From positions 248,001 through 312,000 of the forward strand of contig JADJYJ010000003.1 in assembly GCA_016719785.1 (NCBI GenBank): a stretch of DNA of 64,000 nt. Reading direction: 5' to 3'. The position numbers and the translations under genes are program-made. The notes below the pieces were generated by a model. That model had not been told where the DNA came from, searched no databases, and saw only the letters and a program-made list of their open reading frames with translations. This DNA is from Candidatus Amarolinea dominans (GTDB lineage: Bacteria; Chloroflexota; Anaerolineae; SSC4; Amarolineaceae). Shown piece by piece: positions 36,154 through 45,105 of this stretch; the first letter of the stretch is position 1, and the number at the start of each line of letters is the position of its first letter.

Positions 36154-39100
36154 ATGCAACCTAAGTATCTCGTTACCATCCTCGTTTTGCTGGCATTTGT
36201 TGTGCCAGCATCGCCCGCGCACGCCGGTGGCGTTGTGAGCATCTGCGACGAAGCGCACCTGCAGGCAGCGCTCGCCGGCGGCGGCACGGTGACCTTTGGC
36301 TGCAGCGGCACGATCACTCTTTCATCCACCATAACGATTGCGGCTGCCACGACCCTGGACGGCAGCGGGCAGAATGTCATCCTGGATGGCAATCGGGTGG
36401 TGGGAGTGTTCAAGGTAAACGCAGGGGTTATGTTTAATATGAATATGCTGACGATCGTCAACGGGGCCCGTTATGACTCCGGCGGCGGCATCTCCAACTT
36501 CGGTGGCACGGTGATCGTGAGCAACAGCACCTTCTCCAGCAATAACGCCAAAAACGGGGGCGGCATCTCCAACTCCGGTGGCACGGTGATCGTGAGCAAC
36601 AGCACCTTCTCCGGCAATGGCAGCCAGCGAGGCGGCGGCATCTACAACTCCGGAGGTACGCTGACAGTGAGCAACAGCACCTTCTCCAGCAATATCGCCG
36701 AATGGGACGGCGGCGGCATCTACACCTCCAGCGGCATGGTGACAGTGGGCAACGGCACGTTTTACGGCAATTCTGGCTGGAACACAGGGGGCGGCATCAA
36801 AAGCGATGGCGGAACAATTGCGCTACAAAACACCATCGTCGCCAACAGTCTGACAGGGGGTAACTGCTCCGGGTCCATCATAGACGGCGGCGGGAACCTG
36901 AGTTTCGGCGATGCCACCTGCCCCGGCATCAACGGCGATCCCAAACTCGGTCCCTTGCAGAATAACGGCGGTCCTAGCCTAACGATGGCACTCGAGTCAG
37001 GCAGCGCGGCGATTGATACGGCCAATGACGCCGCCTGCGCCGCATCCCCGATCAACAACCTCGACCAGCGCGGCTACATTCGTCCTTCAGGTGCACACTG
37101 CGACATTGGCGCATATGAATTCGCTCGCGTTGTCGTCAGCATCTGTGATGAAACGCACTTGCGGGCAGCGCTATCATCCGGCGGCTATACGGTGACCTTT
37201 AGCTGCAGCGGTACGATCCCGCTGTCATCCGCGATTACGACTGCGGCGGCGGCCACGATCGTGGATGGCAGCGGCCAGAATGTCACCATCAGCGGCAGCC
37301 GCGCGGTGCGCATGTTCTTCATCCCGGCTGACAGCAACCTGACCTTGGACCGCCTGACCTTAGCTGGGGGCCAGGCCGTCAACGACTCGGGCGGCGCGAT
37401 CTATAACCTGGGCAGCCTGGTTGTGGTCAGCAGCTCCTTCGTCGACAACGCGGCTGCCTCCAACGGCGGTGCCATCCTCAACTACGGCACGCTGGATGTC
37501 AGCGATACCGGCTTTTCCAGCAACGCGGCCGGCTCCCACGGCGGCGCCATCGTCAACTACGGTACACTTGATGTCAGCGATAGCCATTTCTTCAGCAACC
37601 AGGCCGGCGTCAACGGCGGCGCCATCGACAGCACCGTCCAGCTCAGCGTCCATCGGTCCACGTTTACCGAAAACACGGCCGGTGTCCGCGGAGGAGCGAT
37701 CAACAACTACCTGGGCACACTGACGGTCGAGGAGAGCGTCTTCGACAGCAATAGCTCCGGGGGCTATGGCGGGGGGCTGGTCAACGACGGCGGCCGCGCC
37801 GAAATCCAGAGCTCGCTCATAGTGCAAAATTCGGCGCAGGGCGCGGGCGGTGGCATTTACAACAGTGATTTCCTCGATCTTCGGGACAGCACCTTTTTGG
37901 CCAACAACGCCGGCACTCTGGGCGGTGGCCTCGCAAATATCCAGCACGACGGGTTTGCGTGGATAGAAAGGAGCACTTTCTCAGGCAATCGCGCCCAGCA
38001 AGGCGGCGGCATCGCCAACGACGGTCACAGTTGGGGAGGGGCGATCGTGTTCAACAGCACCTTGGCCGGCAATAGGGCCGCCTTGTACGGCGGCGGCATC
38101 TACACTTTGGAGTCCACTCTGTCTTTGTCATTTTCCACTCTTTCCGACAATAGCGCAAGCGGTGAGGGCGGAGGCATCTACACTAACAACACTAACGTGC
38201 AAAACTACACACACCTTGAGAGTACAATCGTCGCTAGCAGCCCGGCAGGAGGCAACTGCGCCGTCTATGGCTACGTCATCATTCATGACGACCACAACCT
38301 GAGCTTCGGCGATACCACCTGCCCCGGCATCAACGGCGATCCTAAGCTGGGTCCCTTGCAGAACAACGGCGGTCCCACCGAGACGATGGCGCTGGGCGTT
38401 GGCAGCGCGGCGATTGACGCAGCCAATGACGCAACCTGCGCGGCCGCACCAGTCAATGGCCGCGACCAGCGTGGCATCACCCGTCCCCAGGGCGCCCACT
38501 GCGACATCGGCGCATATGAAGCGCTGGGTAACCTGGGTAACATCGTAAGTATCTGCGATGAAGCGCACTTGTTGGCCGCGCTTGCCGGCGGCGGTACGGT
38601 GACCTTCTCGTGTAGCGGCATGATCACCTTGACAAATGAGATTACGATTGTGGCTGACACGACCATTGACGGCAGCGGGCAGAACATCGTGATCAGCGGC
38701 AACCACGCCGTGCGCCTTTTCTACGTTCCGGCTGGCAGCAGCCTGACCCTGCGCCACTTGAATCTCGTCAACGGCCGTGCCGCCGGTGCCTCGGGCGGCG
38801 CAATCTACAACCTGGGCAATCTGGCCGTAGCCGGCATCGACCTCGAAAGCAACTCGGCGGAGTTTCATGGCGGCGCCATTCTCAATTATGGTACTGCGGA
38901 TGTCAGCGATACGATGTTCTTTGACAACGAAGCTGGCATCAATGGCGGCGCCATCGACAGCACCGTCCAGTTGAGCATCCATCGATCCTGGTTCGTCGAA
39001 AACATCGCAGGATTCCGCGGCGGAGCGGTCAATAACTACTTGGGCACGATCACGGTGGAAGAGACTCTCTTTGGTGGCAATCGCTCCAGTGGGTACGGCG

Positions 39101-40113
39101 GTGGGTTGGTCAATGATGGCGGCAATGCTTTCATCCAGACCTCAGACATGCAGCTCAACTCGGCGCAGGACGTGGGCGGTGGCATCAAGAACAGCGGCGA
39201 ACTGCAGGTCTTGGCGAGCAACGTTTCCGAGAACAGCGCAGGCAGGAATGGCGGCGGCGTCTACAATGACAACTATCTGGAAGTACGCAACAGCACCTTC
39301 TCCGACAATAGCGCTACCTGGGGCGGCGGAATATACAGTGATGGTACACTGACGGTGGATGGGAGCAGTCTTTCCCACAACACGGCAGTGCGTGGCGGAG
39401 GCATCCTCAACAACGTAGAAGGCACGGCCTTTGTCACCGCCTCGAGCCTGTTCAACAACTCCGCAGATGGCGGGTTGGGTGGTGCCATTCTAAACGGCGG
39501 AACGTTGGATATGCGCAGGTGCACTTTCTCTGCCAACAGCGCTACCCGGGGCCGCGGCGGCGGCATCTTTAACTTCGGTGGACTTGATCTGAGCAACAGC
39601 ACCTTCTCTGGCAACACCGCTAACGATTATGGCGGCTTCGGCGGCGGCATCTATCACGATATGGGGGGAGCGACCGTGAGCAACAGCACGTTCTCCGGCA
39701 ACAGCGCCACCAGCGGCGGCGGCATCTATAACGCCGGCCCGTATATGACGCTAAAGAACACCATTATCGCCAACAGCTCGTCGGGACATAACTGCGACGC
39801 CCAATTGCCAATCTCCGATGGCGGCGGCAACCTGAGTTTCGGCGACACCACTTGCCCCGGCATCAACGGGGAGCCCAGGCTCGGTCCTTTGCAGGACAAC
39901 GGCGGCCCTACCTATACAATGGCATTGGGCGCCGGCAGCGCGGCGATTGACGTAGCCAATGACGCCGCGTGCGCGGCGGTGCCGGTCAACGGTCTCGACC
40001 AGCGCGGCGTCACCCGTCCCCAGGGCGCGCACTGTGACATTGGCGCATATGAAGCCACGGTTCAGTCCGTGTCGAGGAGAGGGTACTTGCCGATGATAAG
40101 GGTAACGAGATAA
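36154..40113 (+). CDS. Very large secreted beta-helix adhesin (PMP-like), three modules
   Basis: 1319 aa, with AAGGAG at 36143-36148 and the signal peptide YLVTILVLLAFVVPASPAHA. Three beta-helix modules each begin with SICDExHL, GGxTVTFxCSGTI and DGSGQN. Each is filled with coils such as VSNSTFSGNxA, GGGIYN and ILNYGTLDVSDTGFSSNAA, and each closes with NLSFGDxTCPGI, LGPLQxNGGP and SGAHCDIGAYE or PQGAHCDIGAYE. The second and third modules contain an identical coil type with NNYLGTxTVEExxFxxNxSxGYGGGLVNDGG. The C-terminus is RRGYLPMIRVTR. It is a paralog of 29564-32071 with one extra module. Expected role: adhesion or a fibrous surface coat. Confidence 0.9.
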   Translation: MQPKYLVTILVLLAFVVPASPAHAGGVVSICDEAHLQAALAGGGTVTFGCSGTITLSSTITIAAATTLDGSGQNVILDGNRVVGVFKVNAGVMFNMNMLTIVNGARYDSGGGISNFGGTVIVSNSTFSSNNAKNGGGISNSGGTVIVSNSTFSGNGSQRGGGIYNSGGTLTVSNSTFSSNIAEWDGGGIYTSSGMVTVGNGTFYGNSGWNTGGGIKSDGGTIALQNTIVANSLTGGNCSGSIIDGGGNLSFGDATCPGINGDPKLGPLQNNGGPSLTMALESGSAAIDTANDAACAASPINNLDQRGYIRPSGAHCDIGAYEFARVVVSICDETHLRAALSSGGYTVTFSCSGTIPLSSAITTAAAATIVDGSGQNVTISGSRAVRMFFIPADSNLTLDRLTLAGGQAVNDSGGAIYNLGSLVVVSSSFVDNAAASNGGAILNYGTLDVSDTGFSSNAAGSHGGAIVNYGTLDVSDSHFFSNQAGVNGGAIDSTVQLSVHRSTFTENTAGVRGGAINNYLGTLTVEESVFDSNSSGGYGGGLVNDGGRAEIQSSLIVQNSAQGAGGGIYNSDFLDLRDSTFLANNAGTLGGGLANIQHDGFAWIERSTFSGNRAQQGGGIANDGHSWGGAIVFNSTLAGNRAALYGGGIYTLESTLSLSFSTLSDNSASGEGGGIYTNNTNVQNYTHLESTIVASSPAGGNCAVYGYVIIHDDHNLSFGDTTCPGINGDPKLGPLQNNGGPTETMALGVGSAAIDAANDATCAAAPVNGRDQRGITRPQGAHCDIGAYEALGNLGNIVSICDEAHLLAALAGGGTVTFSCSGMITLTNEITIVADTTIDGSGQNIVISGNHAVRLFYVPAGSSLTLRHLNLVNGRAAGASGGAIYNLGNLAVAGIDLESNSAEFHGGAILNYGTADVSDTMFFDNEAGINGGAIDSTVQLSIHRSWFVENIAGFRGGAVNNYLGTITVEETLFGGNRSSGYGGGLVNDGGNAFIQTSDMQLNSAQDVGGGIKNSGELQVLASNVSENSAGRNGGGVYNDNYLEVRNSTFSDNSATWGGGIYSDGTLTVDGSSLSHNTAVRGGGILNNVEGTAFVTASSLFNNSADGGLGGAILNGGTLDMRRCTFSANSATRGRGGGIFNFGGLDLSNSTFSGNTANDYGGFGGGIYHDMGGATVSNSTFSGNSATSGGGIYNAGPYMTLKNTIIANSSSGHNCDAQLPISDGGGNLSFGDTTCPGINGEPRLGPLQDNGGPTYTMALGAGSAAIDVANDAACAAVPVNGLDQRGVTRPQGAHCDIGAYEATVQSVSRRGYLPMIRVTR

Positions 40114-40189
40114 GTCACAATGAGATTCCCATGGCTGCCACACCGCGGGCGTTACTGGTCGAGCAACACGCGTCACCTTGGCGATCGGG

Positions 40190-40350
40190 CTAGACAGACA
40201 TCTGCTGCTCGGGGGCACGAATCGCCTGCAGCCCCCACGTCACCGCCGCCTGCGGACTGAGCGACCGGCCTGCTGTCCAGGCGGATTCGAGGGTGTCAGC
40301 ATCCAGCGCAATCCGGGCGGCGGCCAGCGCGGCGTCGAAATCGGCCTGGG
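40190..40350 (-). pseudogene. C-terminal remnant of a helical/TPR regulator
   Basis: About 50 codons on the minus strand (ADFDAALAAARIALDADTL, ESAWTAGRSLSPQAAVTWGL) match the style of the extreme C-terminus of NB-ARC-TPR or LuxR-type regulators in this genome (compare FDAAWAEGRVAPFEQVVEEA). Everything upstream is missing; a ptsI remnant on the opposite strand begins within a few bases of the break. Confidence 0.55.
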
Positions 40351-40355
40351 TGATG

Positions 40356-40458
40356 GTCGGATCTGGCCCAGTACACGCTGGCGGTGGATCGCACCAATGA
40401 ACGCGTGGCTGCGCTGGCCAGCCCCTATCACCCGGCGGTGCTGCGGTTGATCCAGTAA
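40356..40458 (+). pseudogene. ptsI: C-terminal fragment of PTS enzyme I
   Basis: The plus strand reads SDLAQYTLAVDRTNERVAAL and then ASPYHPAVLRLIQ to the stop at 40456-40458. This is the conserved end of phosphoenolpyruvate-protein phosphotransferase (consensus TNDLxQYTxAVDRxN, then HPAVLRLI). Only about 33 codons remain, and their own terminator is preserved directly behind. The rest of the gene has been lost by a rearrangement whose breakpoint is near 40356. Confidence 0.7.
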
Positions 40459-40461
40459 CAA

Positions 40462-40498
40462 GCAGCCCTGCCCGAATCACGGGTAGGGCTGCCTTATT
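40462..40498 (+). terminator. Intrinsic terminator after the ptsI remnant
   Basis: GCAGCCCTGCCCG (40462-40474) pairs with CGGGTAGGGCTGC (40480-40492) across an AATCA loop, with one G-T pair. CTTATTT follows. It starts three bases after the ptsI stop codon and could also act on the converging minus-strand gene. Confidence 0.8.
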
Positions 40499-40520
40499 TC
40501 CCACAGACAACAGCATTCAA

Positions 40521-41613
40521 TCAAGGTTCCAACAAGAACCGCCAATAATTACTACGATCTATGCGCTCCACTGTGCTGCCCGGGTAAGCCTGGAGAAAGT
40601 CGGTCGGTTCCTTCACTTTCGCCGCCGGGTTCCACTTGAATTCGTAGCCGCGCAACTGACCGTCCGCATCTTCCAGGTAGTCAATTTCCTTCTGGTCATA
40701 GGTGCGCCAAAAATAGCGATTGGCGAATTGTTGGCGGTAGTGAAGGAGTTTCAGTCGTTCCACGATGCAGAAATTCTCCCACAAGGCGCCCGTGTCGTTG
40801 CGCACGGATAGCGGGGAGAAATTCTGGATCAGGCTGTTGCGCACCCCCAGATCATAGAAGTAAATCTTGACTGATTTCGCCACCTCTTTGCGCAGATTAC
40901 GACTAAACGCGCCCAGGCGATGTGCGGCGATCAATGCCCAAGATCTGTCCCAATTCGGGATAGGAGACTTCCTGGCCGATCTGACGGGCTAACAATTCGA
41001 GCAATTTGATGAGCACGGTTGAATTACGCATTCCCGCGTAGGCCAGCGCATCACGGTAGAGGTAATTGGAGACGAGTTCATCCAGTTGGACTCTCGCCTC
41101 GTGTTCAGAGAGGTTGATGATGGAAGGATAAGCGCCAAAGCGCAACAAGAAATCAAGGCGCGCATCAACTGCGCTATAGCCTTGATCGCCAGCCAGTTCC
41201 TGTAACGCCAGGGGGTAAAGCTCAAAACGAACCATGCGCCCGGTGAGCGGTTCAGATGCCTGATTGACCAGAGAAAGCGAGGATGAACCGGTTGCGATCA
41301 CTTGCATGGCTGGAAATTCATCCACCAGGATTTTGAGAATGCGGCCGATGTTCGCAACCTGTTGCGACTCATCGAGCACAACCAGATCTTGATCGCCCAA
41401 GAAGGTCTTGAGCGTCACTGCCTCTTCCACACCCAGGGCACGCTGTACTGAAAGCAGATCGCAGTTCAAGTAACGCGTGCGTTTATCGGTGTGGGTTGCC
41501 AGAATTTTGTTGACCAACGTCGTTTTGCCGACGCGGCGCGCACCATAGAGCACCACAGTGCGCCCGCGGAAGAGGTAGCTGGTAATCAAAGGTTCAAGTA
41601 AACGTGGGATCAT
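40521..41613 (-). pseudogene. AAA+ ATPase with DUF4143 domain, interrupted
   Basis: The 5' part (40903-41613) encodes an AAA_14-type ATPase with P-loop GARRVGKTT, Walker B-like DLVVLDESQQV and ATGSSSLSL. The 3' part (40521-40934) is the DUF4143 domain (RLGAFSRNLRKEVAKSVKIY, YFYDLGVRNSLIQNF, DYLEDADGQLRGYEFKW). At the joint, about 14 residues normally found between GIDRRT and the RLGAFSRNL segment are missing and the frame changes, so a short deletion with frameshift has inactivated the gene. These proteins are common standalone, often toxin-antitoxin-like ATPases of unclear role. Another DUF4143 fragment lies at 47653-47955. Confidence 0.8.
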
Positions 41614-41716
41614 GTCGGCTCCGCGAACTGTAACATGCTGATCTTGAAAATATCAGAAATCCAGGGATTCTAATCCCAGTATTATTATAAATTACGCAAC
41701 GAATCTGCGCAAATTT

Positions 41717-41848
41717 GGTAACTGCTCAGCCAGGCAGTGAGAATGGTCTCGATAGCGCCCGGAGTGCCCCCCTACCCCCCAATCGTGGGGGAGCCGAATG
41801 CTTTTCCCCCCAGGATTGGGGGGCAGGGGGGCCGCCTGAGCAGTTACC
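41717..41848. mobile_element. MITE-like element with perfect 13-bp terminal inverted repeats
   Basis: The left end is GGTAACTGCTCAG (41717-41729) and the right end CTGAGCAGTTACC (41836-41848), exact reverse complements. The 132-bp element contains G/C-rich nested inverted segments (CCCCCCAATC and GGATTGGGGGG) and no coding sequence. No target-site duplication is obvious. The right-end core AGCAGTTACC also occurs inside the portable promoter module (for example 619-628). It sits between the broken AAA gene and the galE remnant. Confidence 0.7.
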
Positions 41849-41881
41849 GATGATTGCAGGTAGAACGCCCGCGGGCCGGCA

Positions 41882-41980
41882 ACGCCGCTGGTGCGTCACC
41901 CGCAGTCGCACCTGATCCCGTTGGTGCTGCAAGTGGCCCTCGGCCAACGCGCGGCCATCAGCATCTGCGGTGACGATTAG
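41882..41980 (+). pseudogene. galE: Internal fragment of UDP-glucose 4-epimerase
   Basis: Thirty-two codons read TPLVRHPQSHLIPLVLQVAL and then GQRAAISICGDD. This matches the conserved GalE stretch HLIPLVLQVALGxR followed by IFGDDYPT. The frame ends in a stop exactly where the tyrosine codon of GDDY would be, at the junction with the 3' end of nadE. The rest of galE is missing on both sides. Confidence 0.65.
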
Positions 41981-44041
41981 CCCACGCCCGCCGGCACGTT
42001 GGCCTGTAGCTCTTCCAGCCACACCACGGCCTCGGAGTCACTGGGCGCGCGCCAATCGCCGCGTGGGGAGAGGGAGCCGCCGGAGCCGACTTTGGGACCG
42101 TTGGGTACGGCCGAGCGTTTGAACTGGCTGATCTTGAAGAAGCGGAAGAGGAAGACGCCGAGCCAGCGCTTGATGGTGGCCAGGTCGTACGCGTGACGTT
42201 TCTCGGGCGGCAGCAGGTCGGACCAATCGCCGGCCGCCTTGTCGCCCCACGCGTGCAGGGCCAGAAAGGCCACTTTGCTCGGCCGGAAGCCAAAGCGCGT
42301 GATGTAGTAGAGGTTGAAGTCCTGCAATTCGTATGGCCCAATGGTGGCCTGCGTGCTCTGCGCCGGTTTATCGGAAGATCCGCCGCTGGCAGGCACCAAC
42401 TCCGGCGAAATTTCGGTATCGAGGATGGAGAGCAGCGTCTCGTGCGTGGCCGGGTCGAACTGCTGACTGCTGACGACCCACCGAATCAGGTACTGGATGA
42501 GGGTCTTGGGCACGGAGGCGTTGACGTTGTAGTGCGACATGTGATCGCCGACGCCGTAGGTGGCCCAGCCCAGCGCCAGTTCGCTCAGGTCGCCGGTGCC
42601 GAGCACGCGGGCGTTGTTGAAGTTCGCCAGGCGAAACAGATGCGAGGTGCGTTCGCCGGCCTGCACATTCTCGAAGGTGACGTCGTAGAGCGGCTCGCCG
42701 TGGGCAAAGGGGTGGCCGATGTCAGCCAGCATCTGCAGGCAGGACGGGCGGATGTCAATCTCATGGCCGCTGACGCCCAGCGCGTTCATCAGCGCCCAGG
42801 CGTTGGTGCGCGTGCGGGTGCTGGTGGCAAAACCGGGCATGGTGTAGGCCAGGATGTTTTGTCGCGGCAGCCCCAGGCGGTCCATCGTGCGCGGCGACGA
42901 TCAGCGCCTGCGTGGAATCCAGCCCGCCGGAGATGCCGATCACGATCCGCTGGATGCCGGTGGCGTTCAGCCGCTTCATCAGGCCATGCACCTGGATGTT
43001 GTACGCCTCGAAGCAGCGCTCATCACGCACGCGGGGGTCACGCGGCACGTAGGGGAAGCGCTCCACCTGGCGCTGCAAGGCGATCTCGCCGGCCGGAACC
43101 TCGAAATTGAACGGGATGCGGCGCAACTGGCGCAGGCGCTCCCGCTCATCGCTCACCGCGTCGGTGAAGCTGGTCGTGCGCATACGATCCTGCCGCAACC
43201 GTTCCAGGTCAATGTCGGCCAGGATGACCTGCTGGCGGCCGGCAAAGCGTTCAGACTCGGACAGCACCTCGCCATTTTCGGCAATCAGCGCGTGGCCGTC
43301 CCAGGCCAGGTCGGTGGTAGATTCGCCCGGCCCGGCGCCGGAGTAGAGGTATGCGGCGATGCACTTGGCCGCCTGCGTGGCCACCAGGCTGCGGCGGTAG
43401 TCGGCCTTGCCCACGGTGATGTTGCTGGCTGACAGGTTGGCCAGGATGGTGGCGCCGGCCAGGGCCGCCCAGGTGCTCGGCGGGATGGGCACCCACAGGT
43501 CTTCGCAAATCTCCACGTGCAGACGCAGGCCCGGCAGGGTGGTCGCCTCGAAGATCAGGTCCGGGCCAAACGGCACGGTCTGCCCCAGGAAGGAGACCTC
43601 CCGCGCCAGCGCGGCGCGGGCCGGCGCAAACTGGCGCTTTTCGTAGAACTCACGATAGTTGGGCAGGTAGCTCTTGGGCACGATCCCCAGCACGCGCCCG
43701 CGGTAGATCACCACCGCGCAGTTGAAGAGCTTGTCTTCGAAGCGCAGCGGCGCGCCGACCAGCAGCACGGGCGCGAGGGAAAAACTGGCCGTCGCCAGGC
43801 GCTGCACGGCGTCCAGCGCGGCTTCCAGCAGCGCGTCCTGCTGGAACTGGTCATCGTTGGTGTAGGCGGTCAGGTTCAGTTCAGGGAACAGCGCCAGGCT
43901 GGCGTGTGCGTCCGACGCCTGCTGCGCCAGTTCCAGGGTGCGCTCCAGGTTGTGCTGCGGGTCGGCCACCTTGACGAACGGCAGGCAGACCGCGACGCGG
44001 GCGAAACCGTGGGTGTAAAGGGAATGAAATGGTTGGGTCAT
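41977..44041 (-). CDS. nadE: Glutamine-dependent NAD+ synthetase (one frameshift)
   Basis: The start at 44041 (MTQPFHSLYTHGFARVAVC) overlaps the Nudix stop codon as ATGA, indicating translational coupling. The N-terminal nitrilase-type amidotransferase domain shows the Glu-Lys-Cys triad (FPELNLTAY, PKSYLPNY, EICEDLW). The C-terminal synthetase has the ATP-binding SGGLDST and GTGDLSELALGW. Together the two parts have the usual length of about 690 aa. It makes NAD+ from deamido-NAD+. The frame breaks near 42890, between ALIVAA and MDRLGLPRQNILAY, where one or two bases seem to be missing. Because NadE is normally essential, a sequence error is more likely than a dead gene. Confidence 0.9.
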
Positions 44042-44718
44042 GGCGTTTGCTCGGCCAAAGGCTGGGGGGAGGGGATGGCGGCGCTGCACATCAAGGCGCG
44101 GAATTCGCCCAGGACCATGGCGGTGGCGCCCCACACCTTGTGGCCGTCCACCTCGAAGAAGGGAACTTCGACCGGGTAGCCGCGCAGTTCCCACGTTTCA
44201 GTGTGGATGTTGCGGCCGCTGGTCAATTCAGCCAGCGGCATTTCGAGCACAAGCGCCACTTCGCACGGGTCAGGACGGAAATCGGGCCGCTGCGGCGTGT
44301 ACGCCACCGCCGGGTAGATGCGGTAGTCGCTGGGCGGGATGTAGAGCGGCGTCAGCGTGCCCAGGATGGTCAGGGTTTCCGGTTGGATGCCCAGCTCTTC
44401 CTGCGCCTCGCGCAGCGCGGTCTGCACGAAATCGGCGTCGCTTGGCTCCCACGCGCCGCCGGGAAAGGAGACCTGCCCGCGATGATGGTGCAGTGTGTCG
44501 GCGCGCCTGGTGAGCACCAGCGTCAGTTCGCCCGCTTTGGGATAGAGCAGGAGCAACACGCCGCCCTCGCGCGGGCAGTGCCCGGGGTCGAAGCCGCGCT
44601 CCATGCCGGGCCGCGGCTGCGGCATCATCTGCATCTGACCTGCCAGCCCCGGCAGCGGTCGCCGCAGCGCCTGCCGGATGTCACTGATCTGATCTCGGTC
44701 TGGCTGACTGTTATTCAC
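44038..44718 (-). CDS. Nudix hydrolase, CoA-pyrophosphatase-like
   Basis: I start at the GTG at 44718 (VNNSQPDRDQISDIRQALRR), because an upstream extension would translate the 93-bp palindromic repeat array, giving 226 aa. The N-terminal IRQALRRPLPGLAGQMQMMP and the Nudix box GGAWEPSDADFVQTALREAQ followed by EELGI match the CoA diphosphatase (NudL/PCD1) subgroup. Predicted reaction: hydrolysis of CoA or a related nucleoside diphosphate derivative, Mg2+-dependent, in the cytoplasm. It overlaps the downstream nadE by four bases (ATGA), so the two are co-translated cofactor-metabolism genes. Confidence 0.88.
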   Translation of the reverse strand: MNNSQPDRDQISDIRQALRRPLPGLAGQMQMMPQPRPGMERGFDPGHCPREGGVLLLLYPKAGELTLVLTRRADTLHHHRGQVSFPGGAWEPSDADFVQTALREAQEELGIQPETLTILGTLTPLYIPPSDYRIYPAVAYTPQRPDFRPDPCEVALVLEMPLAELTSGRNIHTETWELRGYPVEVPFFEVDGHKVWGATAMVLGEFRALMCSAAIPSPQPLAEQTP

Positions 44719-44733
44719 GTGCCATGTCCATTT

Positions 44734-45105
44734 CCCGTAGGTCACGCCTCCGGCGTGACAACGCCGTCGGCCACAGATCATGCTTCTGTGCGCCGACGGC
44801 GCAAGCCGGCGGCTTGCGTCACAGCACCCGTAGGTCACGCCTCCGGCGTGACAACGCCGTCGGCCACAGATCATGCTTCTGTGCGTTGACGGCGCAAGCC
44901 GGCGGCTTGCGTCACAGCACCCGTAGGTCACGCCTCCGGCGTGACAACGCCGTCGGCCACAGGTCATGCCTCTATGCGTTGACGGCGCAAGCCGGCGGCT
45001 TGCGTCACAGCACCCGTAGGTCACGCCTCCGGCGTGACAACGCCGTCGGCCACAGATCATGCTTCTGTGCGTTGACGGCGCAAGCCGGCGGCTTGCGTTA
45101 CGGCC
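44734..45105. repeat. Four tandem 93-bp units, each with two hairpins
   Basis: Units begin with CCCGTAG at 44734, 44827, 44920 and 45013, exactly 93 bp apart. Each contains the palindromes GTCACGCCTCCGGCGTGAC and GCAAGCCGGCGGCTTGC. Only a few positions vary. The array fills the gap between the M14 peptidase gene, whose stop codon lies in the last unit, and the Nudix gene. There are no spacers between units, so it is not a CRISPR array. It may stabilise or attenuate a read-through mRNA. Confidence 0.9.

Noticed and set aside
44734..45105. Regular 93-bp repeats as a possible CRISPR array.
   Set aside because: Units are contiguous with no unique spacers, contain two palindromes each, and no cas gene is near.
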